From Pseudomonas sp. GD03944 (GTDB lineage: Bacteria > Pseudomonadota > Gammaproteobacteria > Pseudomonadales > Pseudomonadaceae), in contig NZ_JAOCAH010000002.1 of assembly GCF_029839275.1 (NCBI RefSeq), forward strand, positions 1-64,000: DNA of 64,000 bases, written 5' to 3'. This document shows positions 41,278 to 50,049 of this stretch, piece by piece. The position numbers were made by a program, and so were the translations under genes. Positions within the stretch are counted from its first letter, which is position 1. The number at the start of each line of letters is the position of its first letter. The notes beneath the pieces were generated by a model, which saw only the letters and a program-made list of their open reading frames with translations, searched no databases and had not been told where the DNA came from.

Positions 41278-42987
41278 ATGATCGAGGTAACCGAGGTTTC
41301 CATTGCCGAACTGCGCGCCGCGCTGGAGGCCGGCCGCACCACGGCGGTCGAGTTGGTCCAGGCCTACCTGGCACGTATCGACGCCTACGACGGTCGCGAC
41401 ACCGCCACCGCGCTGAACGCCGTGGTGGTGCGCAACCCCGAGGCCCTGGAAGAAGCCCGCGCCTCGGACGCCCGACGCGCCCGGGGCGAGACGCTCGGCC
41501 CGCTGGACGGCATTCCCTACACCGCCAAGGACAGCTACCTGGTCAAGGGCCTGACCGCCGCCTCCGGCAGCCCGGCCTTCAAGGACCTGGTCGCCCAGCG
41601 CGACGCCTTCACCATCGAGCGCCTGCGCGCCGCCGGTGCCATCTGCCTGGGCAAGACCAACATGCCGCCGATGGCCAACGGCGGCATGCAGCGCGGCGTC
41701 TACGGCCGGGCGGAAAGCCCCTACAACGCCGCCTACCTGACCGCGCCCTTCGCCTCCGGCTCGTCCAATGGCGCCGGCACCGCCACGGCAGCCAGCTTCG
41801 CCGCCTTCGGCCTGGCCGAGGAAACCTGGTCGAGCGGCCGCGGGCCGGCCTCCAACAACGGCCTGTGCGCCTACACGCCCTCGCGCGGGGTGATCTCGGT
41901 ACGCGGCAACTGGCCGCTGACCCCGACCATGGACGTGGTGGTGCCCTACGCGCGCACCATGGCCGACCTGCTGGAAGTGCTCGACGTGGTGGTGGCCGAT
42001 GACCCGGACACCCGCGGCGACCTGTGGCGCCTGCAGCCCTGGGTGCCGATCCCCAAGGCCTCCGACGTACGCCCGGCCAGCTACCAGGCCCTGGCGGCCG
42101 GCGCCGGCGCCCTGGCGGGCAAACGCCTGGGCGTGCCGCGCATGTTCATCAACAAGGACGAACAGGCCGGCACCAGCGAGGCACCCGGCATCGGCGGGCC
42201 GACCGGCCAGCGCATCCACACCCGCGCCACGGTGATTGCCCTGTGGGAAGCCGCCCGCCAGGCGCTGGAAGCGGCCGGCGCCGACGTGGTCGAAGTGGAT
42301 TTCCCGCTGGTGTCCAACTGCGAGGGCGACCGCCCCGGCGCGCCGACCGTGTACAACCGCGGCATCGTCAGCCCCGAATTCCTGCATGACGAGCTGTGGG
42401 AGCTGAGCGGCTGGGCCTTCGACGATTTCCTGCGTGCCAACGGCGATCCGCAGCTCAACAAGCTCGCCGACGTCGACGGCCCGCAGATCTTCCCCCATGA
42501 CCCGGGCACCCTGCCCAACCGCGAAGGCGATCTGGCGGCCGGCATGGACGAGTACGTCAACATGGCCAAGCGCGGCATCAAGCCCTGGGACCAGATCGCC
42601 ACCGTGCCCGACGGCCTGCGCGGCCTGGAGCACACCCGCAAGATCGACCTCGAAGACTGGATGGAACAGCTGGGCCTGGACGCCGTGCTGTTCCCCACCG
42701 TGGCCGATGTCGGCCCGGCGGATGCCGACGTGAACCCTGCCTCCGCCGACATCGCCTGGAGCAACGGCGTGTGGGTGGCCAACGGCAACCTCGCCATCCG
42801 CCACCTGGGCGTGCCCACCGTCACCGTGCCGATGGGCGTGATGGCGGACATCGGCATGCCCGTGGGCCTGACCTTCGCCGGCCGCGCCTACGACGACTCG
42901 GCCCTGCTGCGCCTGGCAGCGGCCTACGAGTCGACCGGCAGCAAGCGCCAGGTTCCGCCGCGCACGCCGCCGCTGTCGCGCGGCTGA
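41278..42987 (+). CDS. Amidase, amidase-signature family
   Basis: A 569-residue amidase-signature enzyme with Lys K84 in YTAKDSYLV, a Gly/Ser-rich loop ASGSSNGAGTATAAS (S162), and nucleophile S186 in EETWSSGRGPAS. The usual GGSS..DTGGSIRxPA text is altered to SSN and TWSSGRGPA, as in a distinct subgroup. It hydrolyses an amide or urea-type bond; the substrate is unknown. Separated by 207 bases and hairpins from the MFS gene, so it may have its own promoter, but direction and functions suggest the same pathway. Confidence 0.86.
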   Translation: MIEVTEVSIAELRAALEAGRTTAVELVQAYLARIDAYDGRDTATALNAVVVRNPEALEEARASDARRARGETLGPLDGIPYTAKDSYLVKGLTAASGSPAFKDLVAQRDAFTIERLRAAGAICLGKTNMPPMANGGMQRGVYGRAESPYNAAYLTAPFASGSSNGAGTATAASFAAFGLAEETWSSGRGPASNNGLCAYTPSRGVISVRGNWPLTPTMDVVVPYARTMADLLEVLDVVVADDPDTRGDLWRLQPWVPIPKASDVRPASYQALAAGAGALAGKRLGVPRMFINKDEQAGTSEAPGIGGPTGQRIHTRATVIALWEAARQALEAAGADVVEVDFPLVSNCEGDRPGAPTVYNRGIVSPEFLHDELWELSGWAFDDFLRANGDPQLNKLADVDGPQIFPHDPGTLPNREGDLAAGMDEYVNMAKRGIKPWDQIATVPDGLRGLEHTRKIDLEDWMEQLGLDAVLFPTVADVGPADADVNPASADIAWSNGVWVANGNLAIRHLGVPTVTVPMGVMADIGMPVGLTFAGRAYDDSALLRLAAAYESTGSKRQVPPRTPPLSRG

Positions 42988-42994
42988 GCCAGGA

Positions 42995-43022
42995 GGGATC
43001 GGCATCCGCGGGTGCCGATCCC
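42995..43022. terminator. Hairpin after the amidase gene
   Basis: GGGATCGGCA and TGCCGATCCC form a 10-bp stem with an 8-base loop, 8 bases after the stop codon. T residues are few after it. Confidence 0.55.
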
Positions 43023-43049
43023 CTTCACCAGCAACGTGACCCGCGCAGC

Positions 43050-43125
43050 CTCGACCGCCCCCGGAACGGCAACGGTGATCGCCTCGCCGACTGCCCCAGG
43101 GGCCTTCGAGTGCGCCGATCCCTGA
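43050..43125 (+). pseudogene. Remnant of a CSLREA gene 3' end
   Basis: LDRPRNGNGDRLADC in one frame and GAFECADP plus stop in the next match the end of the protein at 31654-33015 (LDRPRDGNGDGLANC then GAFERAYP plus stop). The remnant lacks two bases between these parts, so it is frameshifted. It has no upstream body: a hairpin and the amidase gene precede it. Confidence 0.75.
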
Positions 43126-43137
43126 CCGACCGCGGGC

Positions 43138-43584
43138 TCAGCCCAGGGACTTCTCGAAGAACACCCGCCGGAAGCCATCCTCCTCACGACGCCCCACTTC
43201 CCGGTACCCCAGCCGTGGGTAGATCGCCAGGTTGTCGGTCATCTTTTCATTGGTGTACAGGCGCACGGCGCACAGGCCCTGCCGCCGCGCCGCGTCCTCG
43301 CAGTGCCGGATCAGCGCCTTGCCGATCCCCTGCCCGGCGGCCTCTGGCTGCACGGCAACGCTTTCCAGCAGCATGTGATCCGCCGACGGGTAAAACACGA
43401 TAAACCCCACCACCTCACCACCCGCCGCCACATACACCTGCACCTGCCCCGCCTCGATCAGCGCCGCAAAATCCGCCCCCATCGGCGCCGGCGGCCGGCC
43501 AATGGCCGCGACATACCGACCATAGGCTCGCTGCGCACAGGTGCGTATGGCCGTCAGGTCGGTGGTGTTCGCTTGTCTGATCAT
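43138..43584 (-). CDS. GNAT-family N-acetyltransferase
   Basis: A 148-residue acetyltransferase of the GNAT superfamily. Acetyl-CoA binding motif AVQPEAAGQGIGKALIRHCE (residues ~78-97, Q-x-x-G-x-G/A) and ARRQGLCAVRLYTNEKMTDN then IYPRLGYREVGRRE are typical. The N-terminal RTCAQRAYGRYVAAIGRPPAP is a common feature of one subgroup. Substrate unknown. The start ATG at 43584 lies about 200 bases from the divergent autotransporter start. Confidence 0.85.
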   Translation of the reverse strand: MIRQANTTDLTAIRTCAQRAYGRYVAAIGRPPAPMGADFAALIEAGQVQVYVAAGGEVVGFIVFYPSADHMLLESVAVQPEAAGQGIGKALIRHCEDAARRQGLCAVRLYTNEKMTDNLAIYPRLGYREVGRREEDGFRRVFFEKSLG

Positions 43585-43789
43585 GGGGGCTCCAGATGGT
43601 CTTCATGGATTTTTCCTCCCGTACGGAAGGACAAGGATGGCCTCGATAAAATCAGGGCGATTCCGTGGTCGCCATCCATCAGGCGATGTTCTATAAACCT
43701 ATAACTGATACAGCCGCCTTACACATTGAGCCTGGAACAACGCGCGGTAAAGCGGATGGACGACCTGTAATGACATAAGGAATTGCGCC

Positions 43790-46537
43790 ATGAAGTACAG
43801 CGCTGCAGCATTCCCGCTTCGCCATTCCCTGATTCTCTCCGCCGCGATTGCCACCTGCATATGGGGCGCTGACAGTGCCCGACTGGCGAGTGCGCAAGTG
43901 ACCTTCACGGGTGACGTGAATCCCCTGCCGCCCCCTGGCAGTGACTGGGTCGTCGGCGGCGATCTTATTGTGGGTGATGGTGCTGCCGGAACCTTGCTTA
44001 TCGATGCCGGTGGAACCGTCAGCGGCACCGCAGATGCCTATGTCGGCAACTTCGACAGCGGCACGGTGACCGTCCAGGGACAGGGTGGAGCAGGCAATGC
44101 ATCCACCTGGACGATAGACGGTGAAACCTATATCGGCGCCGAGACGGGCAGCACTGGCCGGCTGGATATCCTCGATGGCGGCGTGGTGAGTAGCGAGGGC
44201 GGCGTTTCTGTCGGTCGCGACGTTGGCAGTATCGGCAACGTCACCGTGTCGGGGGCCGACTCCTTGTGGGACGCCAGGTCGACCACGAACCCCAGCCCCA
44301 GCTTTCAGATCGGTGTCGGTGGCGTTGGCACGCTGGATATCAACGATGGTGGCGTGGTGCGCAGCCAGCAGGGGTTGATAGGCGTCATTGCCGGGGGCAA
44401 TGGCCGTGTCACCGTCAACGGTCTTGGGTCGAGCTGGGCTCCGATCGACAACATCTATGTCGGTTTCGAGGGCACGGGTCTGCTGCAGGTGGAGGACGGT
44501 GCCGCGGTCAGTACCGAGCAGGCCGGCGGTGGCGCTGCGACCATCTACATCGGCTATTACGCAGGCAGTGACGGCACGGTGAGCGTATCGAGCAGCACGG
44601 GCGATGTCTCGACGCTGAGCGCGACCGACGACCTGCGGGTGGGCGTCGAGGGCAGCGGCTCGATTTCGATCGACAGCGGTGGCCTGGTGCAGATCGCCGA
44701 CAACGTGCATATCGCCGATACCGCCACCAGCAGCGGCACGCTGCAGCTCAACGGCAGCGCCGCCGGGCGCGGCGTTCTCGAAACCGGGGCGGTGATTGCC
44801 GGGCTGGGCGCGGCAGACCTCGATCTCGATGGCGGCATTTTGCGCGCCAACCGCGACGAGAGCGACTTCCTGAGCAACTTCACGACGGGATTGGCCGTCG
44901 GCGCGGAAGGCGCCTGGTTCGATAGCAACGGCTATGACATCGGCATCGACACGGCCTTTTCCGGCTCCTCGACCTTCAACAAGCTGGGGGCGGGAACGCT
45001 GACGCTCACCGGCAACAGCGCCGCCTTTACCGGTGACGCCCTGGCACAGGCCGGAACCCTGCAGGTCGATGGCACCCTGGGCGGCACCATGGACGTGCTG
45101 GCAGGGGCACGTCTTACCGGTATCGGCCAGGTCGGCGTCACCACCAACCGCGGGGTGATCGCGCCGGGGCAACCCGGCAGCCTGGGCACGCTGACGATTG
45201 CCGGGGATTACACGCCAGCCGGTGGCAGCATCGAAATCCGAACCCAGCTGGGCGACGACAGCTCGCCGACCGACCGCCTGGTGATCACCGGCTCCACCTC
45301 CGGCAGTACGCCCATCACCGTCATCAACGTCGGCGGTGTCGGTGCGCAAACCACCGAAGGGATCAAGATCATCGAGGTCGGTGGTGCGTCCAACGGCGTA
45401 TTCACCCTGGCGAGCAGCACGACCTACGAAGGTGACCCGGCGGTGGTGGCCGGGGCCTACGCCTATCGGCTGTATCAGGGCGGCGTCTCGACGCCCCTGG
45501 ACGGCGACTGGTACCTGCGCTCGGTCATCCAGAACACCTCTGCGCCGCCCGGCACTCCGCTCTACCAGCCGGGGGTGCCCAGCTACGAGGCTTATCCGCA
45601 AATCCTGCTCGGGCTCAATGGCGTGCCGACGCTGTATCAACGCGTGGGCAATCGCCTCTGGGAGGAAGGCCATGCGGCGTCGTCAGCCGAAGATCCCAGT
45701 GGCCGTTTCACCACCCCAGGTGGCGTCTGGATACGGGTCGAGGGTGGGCACAACCGTGTCGATCCGCAGCATTCGACCTCCGGCAGCGAGTACCGCTATG
45801 ACATGAGCAAGACGCAGATCGGTGTCGATGCGCTGTGGCTGCAGAACGACGGCGGCCGCCTCGTTGGCGGCCTTTCCCTGCATTACGTCAACGGCAGTGC
45901 TGATACCTCGTGGCGATATGGCGCGGGTGACTATGGCTCTGGCGACATTTCCACCGATGGCTATGGCCTCGGCGCCACGCTGACCTGGTATGGCAACGAC
46001 GGCTTCTATGTCGACGGTACTGCGCAGGCGACCTGGTACGACAGTGACCTGTCGGCGCGCCCGGTGCGTGGCCTGGTCAGCGACAACGATGCCTTCGGCT
46101 ACGCGTTCTCGCTGGAAAGCGGCAAGCGCATCACCCTGGATCGCGGCTGGGTCATCACCCCGCAGGCCCAGGTGACGTATTCGAAGGTGCGTTTCGACAG
46201 CTTCAGCGATGTATTCGGCACCTCGGTTCGCCCTGGTCGTGACGACAGCCTGCAAGGGCGTGTGGGCGTCAGCCTGGAGCGTCAACTCGACGGTACGCGC
46301 CTGTATACCATTGCCAATCTGTACAACGAGTTTCTCGACGGTACCTCGGTGCGTGTCGACGATCAGGTGTTTCGCAGCCGCGACGACCGCATGCGTGCCG
46401 GCCTCGGCTTCGGGGGTTCGCATGACTGGGACGGCGGCAAGTACTCGCTCTACGGTGAAGGCAACTTCACCCGCAGCCTGGCCAACAGCGACTCCTACGG
46501 CTATGGCGCCACGGTCGGTTTTCGCGTCAAGTGGTGA
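43790..46537 (+). CDS. Autotransporter (type Va secretion)
   Basis: A 915-residue protein with a signal peptide (residues 1-35, HSLILSAAIATCIWGADSAR). The passenger to about residue 600 is a beta-helix with repeated glycine-rich turns (VGNFDSGTVTVQGQGG, IGAETGSTGRLDILDGGVVS, VGVGGVGTLDINDGGVVR and IYVGFEGTGLLQVEDGA), and an autotransporter-associated strand near 395 (FNKLGAGTLTLTGNSAAFTG). The C-terminal 270 residues form the autotransporter barrel, with WIRVEGGHNRVD at its start, GLGATLTWYGNDGFYVDGTA, and the final VGFRVKW with a terminal aromatic residue. Adhesin-type surface display is likely. Divergent from GNAT. Confidence 0.88.
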   Translation: MKYSAAAFPLRHSLILSAAIATCIWGADSARLASAQVTFTGDVNPLPPPGSDWVVGGDLIVGDGAAGTLLIDAGGTVSGTADAYVGNFDSGTVTVQGQGGAGNASTWTIDGETYIGAETGSTGRLDILDGGVVSSEGGVSVGRDVGSIGNVTVSGADSLWDARSTTNPSPSFQIGVGGVGTLDINDGGVVRSQQGLIGVIAGGNGRVTVNGLGSSWAPIDNIYVGFEGTGLLQVEDGAAVSTEQAGGGAATIYIGYYAGSDGTVSVSSSTGDVSTLSATDDLRVGVEGSGSISIDSGGLVQIADNVHIADTATSSGTLQLNGSAAGRGVLETGAVIAGLGAADLDLDGGILRANRDESDFLSNFTTGLAVGAEGAWFDSNGYDIGIDTAFSGSSTFNKLGAGTLTLTGNSAAFTGDALAQAGTLQVDGTLGGTMDVLAGARLTGIGQVGVTTNRGVIAPGQPGSLGTLTIAGDYTPAGGSIEIRTQLGDDSSPTDRLVITGSTSGSTPITVINVGGVGAQTTEGIKIIEVGGASNGVFTLASSTTYEGDPAVVAGAYAYRLYQGGVSTPLDGDWYLRSVIQNTSAPPGTPLYQPGVPSYEAYPQILLGLNGVPTLYQRVGNRLWEEGHAASSAEDPSGRFTTPGGVWIRVEGGHNRVDPQHSTSGSEYRYDMSKTQIGVDALWLQNDGGRLVGGLSLHYVNGSADTSWRYGAGDYGSGDISTDGYGLGATLTWYGNDGFYVDGTAQATWYDSDLSARPVRGLVSDNDAFGYAFSLESGKRITLDRGWVITPQAQVTYSKVRFDSFSDVFGTSVRPGRDDSLQGRVGVSLERQLDGTRLYTIANLYNEFLDGTSVRVDDQVFRSRDDRMRAGLGFGGSHDWDGGKYSLYGEGNFTRSLANSDSYGYGATVGFRVKW

Positions 46538-46692
46538 GCACGAACCGCGACCGTCAAGAAAAGGGGGCGGATTTGCTGATCGGCGCACACACCAGCCCCC
46601 CAAAAACAAATCTGAACGAGCCCCGGCTTCAAGGGCGCCGACCTAGGCGACACGGGGGCTGTGCCAAAGGGAGCGTTGTGAACTGGCTGTTA

Positions 46693-46714
46693 TCGGCCAA
46701 TAGCGGCCATTTGC
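46693..46714. repeat. Dispersed GGCCAATAGCGG element
   Basis: TCGGCCAATAGCGGCCATTT matches the right arm of the inverted repeat at 9766-9782 and the other dispersed elements. It lies in the 224-base region between the autotransporter and the LLM gene. Confidence 0.45.
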
Positions 46715-46761
46715 TTCAGCCGTGAAGGGCCCCCGCACCATGCACTCTTCCGACGAGAAGC

Positions 46762-47718
46762 TCAGGCGAAAAGAGGCAGTACATACTCCCCAAGCTCCTG
46801 AAGAGTGTCCTTCACCGGTCGATGTGACACACGCATATTTAACGCAACGTGCGAGACACCCTGATCGTATTGCCGAAGCCATAGATCGATGAGCGCTTTG
46901 CGGCCACCGCGTACGCCTCTGCCCCAATTCAGAGGGGCATTCGGATCACTGTCCAGCTCGAAGAATGTACCGTAACCGTAAGGCTTGAAGGTTTCAGGCC
47001 CACAAGCTGATCGCCATAACTCAATCACCTTCGGCAGGTGTTCAAGATTACTTTGATGCCAAATCCAGCCATCCAGATTTTCGGCTAGCCAAGAAATTTC
47101 CTGCCCACAGCGACCAACCGCAACCATCGGCAACCTAGAAGCAAAAGCCTTGGGAACTAGGTCGAGCGAACCATCTAATGAGCCGAAGTGCATCGACTGA
47201 TGAACCGGGAAAGACTCGTTGGCCACCACCTTTATCAGCGAGTAGGCATCGCGGAACCGTTCTGCACGTTTTCCGAAATCGACTCCGAATGCAGGGTACT
47301 CCGATGGTCGGTCTCCAATGGATACGCCCAGCAGGAAGCGGCCGTTCGATATTTGATCCACTGACAGCGCTTGTTTGGTGATGGCGATAGCATCACGCAG
47401 CGGCAGGATCATGCCAGCCGTCCCGATGGCGATACGTTGAGTAACCGCAGCAAGCCAGCTTGCGTAGACCATGGGGTCGAAGATCTGCGCAACATCACCG
47501 AAGTTAGGATCACGAAATGGTACATCTCGCAGCCAGAGTGCAGCGAAACCTAGTTCGTCTGCCAGTTTGGCCAACGCGGTATGCCCCTCCATGGACGGGG
47601 TATCGCTCAGCGGGTACCCCTCAAGTGGAGTCAGAAGCCCGAACGTCAGTTTTTCCGGGCGAAAGACCTTGCTGAAAACACTGTTATCCAGTTCAGCAGG
47701 GGGAAGTCGGTCAGACAT
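46762..47718 (-). CDS. Flavin-dependent LLM-class oxidoreductase
   Basis: A 318-residue luciferase-like monooxygenase family protein. Early strand LTFGLLTPLEGYPLSDTP, LADELGFAALWLRDVPF, QRIAIGTAGMILPLRDAIAI and the canonical SNGRFLLGVSIGDRPSEYPA with later MVAVGRCGQEISWLAENLDG are family hallmarks. It uses FMNH2 or F420-like flavin to oxidise a substrate. The GAGAGGT site before 47718 fixes the start. It is read in the same direction as, and downstream of, the metallo-hydrolase and MDR genes. Confidence 0.85.
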   Translation of the reverse strand: MSDRLPPAELDNSVFSKVFRPEKLTFGLLTPLEGYPLSDTPSMEGHTALAKLADELGFAALWLRDVPFRDPNFGDVAQIFDPMVYASWLAAVTQRIAIGTAGMILPLRDAIAITKQALSVDQISNGRFLLGVSIGDRPSEYPAFGVDFGKRAERFRDAYSLIKVVANESFPVHQSMHFGSLDGSLDLVPKAFASRLPMVAVGRCGQEISWLAENLDGWIWHQSNLEHLPKVIELWRSACGPETFKPYGYGTFFELDSDPNAPLNWGRGVRGGRKALIDLWLRQYDQGVSHVALNMRVSHRPVKDTLQELGEYVLPLFA

Positions 47719-47823
47719 AACGTACCTCTCAAGATGAGCTTTCAATCCAGCAATACGGATGGGCCCGTCAATGAAAAGAGGCCACGGTTTCCTCGTGACC
47801 TCTCATGACAGTGCAGATGCTAA

Positions 47824-48810
47824 TTAGCGGTCAGAGTTAATCGGGCTGCGGTATTCAACGGGTACCCAGCTGTATCCCTTCTGCTCTTTACGCAGATGGC
47901 CTATGCCTGGAAATGGCAGGTGTGCAGCTGCAACCATCCAACGCTCTTTAGTCGCTTCAGCCAGTAGCCGAGTACGCGACGCCATCGCTGCCTTCGGGTC
48001 GACATCCACGGATATTGTGACCTCTGGGTTTTCCAGCTGCACCGCGTGCATGTGGATGATGTCGCCCCACAGCAGCAGCTTTTCCGAGCCTGAACTCAGC
48101 AGGAAGGACGTGTGCCCAGGAGTATGGCCGTTCGACGGTACAACTTGAATATCCGGAACGATTGACTCGCCATCGTTAAAGGTCTTGAACTTACCGGCGT
48201 TGACATAGGGCTCAACGGCCTTACGAGCCATCTTGAAGAATGGGCGCTGATCTGCGGGGAGACGGCTTTCCATTTTCTCATTGAGCCAAAAATCTGCATC
48301 ACGACGGGCTGCCCAGACGGTTGCATTGGGGAATGCTGGCTTGCCATCAGGTAGCGTCACACCGCATGCATGGTCTGGGTGCATGTGGGTCAACAATACC
48401 GTGCTGACATCCTCAGGGTTGAAGCCGGCAGCGCGGATGTTGTCGACCATGCGCCCCATAGTTGGGCCGAAGCAGTCCGAGGAACCGGAGTCGATCAGCA
48501 CCAGGTCTTTGTCGTCAGAAACCAGAAATGCGTTTACTGCGGTCTGTACGGCTGGGGCCGCCTTTTGATATTCGTTGAGGATGCGCGCCTGGATCTTCTC
48601 TTGGCTCATACCAGAGAGTTCTTTCGGATCGAGATTGACATAGCCGTCATAGACAGCCGTGATCACCTTTTCGCCGACCATCTGCCGATAGAAGCCAGGC
48701 GCCTGTTGGTAGTGATCCACTGGGGCAGCATAGGCTGTCTGAGATGCAGCAAGAATTACGAATAAACCCAAGACACTTCCGAATTGGGGGATTTTCTTGA
48801 ATGCGTTCAT
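47824..48810 (-). CDS. Exported MBL-fold metallo-hydrolase
   Basis: A 328-residue metallo-beta-lactamase-fold protein with a signal peptide (LGLFVILAASQTAYA, cleavage near residue 29). Zinc ligands are HMHPDH in LLTHMHPDHACG, then NGHTPGHTSFLL and GDIIHMHAVQ. Such proteins hydrolyse lactones, thioesters or related bonds. Relatives with AVNAFLVSDDKDLVLIDSGS are typical of periplasmic MBL proteins of Pseudomonas. Probably cotranscribed with the MDR gene 63 bases upstream and the LLM gene downstream. Substrate unknown. Confidence 0.86.
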   Translation of the reverse strand: MNAFKKIPQFGSVLGLFVILAASQTAYAAPVDHYQQAPGFYRQMVGEKVITAVYDGYVNLDPKELSGMSQEKIQARILNEYQKAAPAVQTAVNAFLVSDDKDLVLIDSGSSDCFGPTMGRMVDNIRAAGFNPEDVSTVLLTHMHPDHACGVTLPDGKPAFPNATVWAARRDADFWLNEKMESRLPADQRPFFKMARKAVEPYVNAGKFKTFNDGESIVPDIQVVPSNGHTPGHTSFLLSSGSEKLLLWGDIIHMHAVQLENPEVTISVDVDPKAAMASRTRLLAEATKERWMVAAAHLPFPGIGHLRKEQKGYSWVPVEYRSPINSDR

Positions 48811-48873
48811 ATAATTGCTCTTATTGTCCTGCTAAGGCTGTTATTAGGCCGATTATTGAAACGGCAATTGGCT

Positions 48874-49884
48874 TCAAGAAACCTTGATAACCACTTTGCC
48901 AAACGCACCTCGTGCCAGATGTTGATAGGCTTGGTGCGCTTCTTCGAATGAGTAGGTCTGATCGATCACTGGCCGGATTGCGTGCTGGCTCAGGAAGGCA
49001 TTCATGCGGTCGAAGGATGAACGAGGAGCCACTGCGATTCCGCGAATGGTTGTCTGCCGGAATATCAGCGGCATCAGGCTGAGCGTGGTGGTCTGCCCGG
49101 TCAGGAAGCCGATTTGGGCAATACGGCCCGCCGCCTTTGTTGCTGCGATGGACTGGTTCAGACCCTCTCCGCCCGCAACGTCCAACAGGAGGTCTACGCC
49201 CTTGCCGTCGGTGAGTTCCAGAACTTCCTCTTCCCAGCGTGGAAAGGTTCGATAGTTAATGCCGGCAACGGCTCCGAGCTTCTTCACCGCGTCCAGATTT
49301 TCGTCGCTGCTGGAGGTGACGATCACCTTGGCACCCAGAGCGGTCGCCAGTTGCACGGCGAAGATCGAGACACCGCCAGTGCCCTGTACGAGTACGGTTT
49401 GGCCTGGCTGGATTTGGCCGTAATCCACCAACGAGTACCAGGCTGTCAGCGCAGCAATCGGCAGGGTCGAGGCTTCTTCGTCAGACATGTTGTCAGGCGC
49501 ACAAACTGCGCTTTCTTCGTGGATGATCATGTATTCGGCCAGACCACCTGGAAGCGGCATCCCGAAGCAGTAGGCGGGCTCGTTGGGGCCTGGCTCGCCG
49601 TCAATCCAGCGCGAATACAGGTGCGAGTTGACGCGGTCGCCCACCTTGAAGCGGCTCACACCTTCGCCGACTGCAACTACAGTGCCGGCAGCATCGCTGA
49701 CTGGGATCAGCTCCTTGGGCACCAAGTGCGGTTCGTAGATGCCATCGACGATGGCCTTGTCGCGGAAGTTAAGGGAAACGGCACCGACCTTCACCAGCAA
49801 CTCGCCCGCTTTAGGCTCGGGGGTGGCCGTGTCGCCAAGTACCAGGTTGTCCAGACCAAAATCTTTCAAAAGCCACGCTTTCAT
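48874..49884 (-). CDS. NAD(P)-dependent MDR reductase, quinone-reductase-like
   Basis: A 336-residue medium-chain reductase. SLNFRDKAIVDGIYEP, PVSDAAGTVVAVGEGVSRFKVGDRV and the Rossmann VQGTGGVSIFAVQLATALGA are typical. The usual zinc ligand cysteine/histidine set is absent, so it is probably a quinone- or enone-type reductase despite the alcohol-dehydrogenase resemblance. A GGAGATA site precedes the ATG at 49884. Divergent from a LysR regulator 166 bases away. First gene of a set with the metallo-hydrolase and LLM genes. Confidence 0.85.
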   Translation of the reverse strand: MKAWLLKDFGLDNLVLGDTATPEPKAGELLVKVGAVSLNFRDKAIVDGIYEPHLVPKELIPVSDAAGTVVAVGEGVSRFKVGDRVNSHLYSRWIDGEPGPNEPAYCFGMPLPGGLAEYMIIHEESAVCAPDNMSDEEASTLPIAALTAWYSLVDYGQIQPGQTVLVQGTGGVSIFAVQLATALGAKVIVTSSSDENLDAVKKLGAVAGINYRTFPRWEEEVLELTDGKGVDLLLDVAGGEGLNQSIAATKAAGRIAQIGFLTGQTTTLSLMPLIFRQTTIRGIAVAPRSSFDRMNAFLSQHAIRPVIDQTYSFEEAHQAYQHLARGAFGKVVIKVS

Positions 49885-49970
49885 CTGTCTATCTCCAGCT
49901 GGGTTAGGGAACCTTCTGGCGATATTGTTCAAGAGTGTCAGGGTTCGATAAATGCGCAGGGCGGCACAGG

Positions 49971-49994
49971 ATTGTTATTTTAAAAGGCAACAAT
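49971..49994. promoter_or_regulatory. Candidate LysR-type operator
   Basis: ATTGTT and AACAAT form an inverted repeat separated by 12 bases (a T-N-A type spacing used by LysR proteins) in the intergenic region between the divergent MDR and LysR genes. Confidence 0.4.
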
Positions 49995-50049
49995 TAACTT
50001 GTTTTCCTTCTGGAAACCGAAACAAATTCGATAGGTGAGCGAGGACATT

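Noticed and set aside
39436..43005. A 1189-codon open frame on the minus strand opposite the MFS and amidase genes
   Set aside because: It runs antisense to two clearly recognisable genes, has repetitive His/Gln/Gly-rich composition typical of GC-rich antisense frames and resembles no family.
43691..45673. A 660-codon open frame opposite the autotransporter passenger
   Set aside because: Antisense to a recognised autotransporter; the regular repeats in the passenger DNA explain the open frame.
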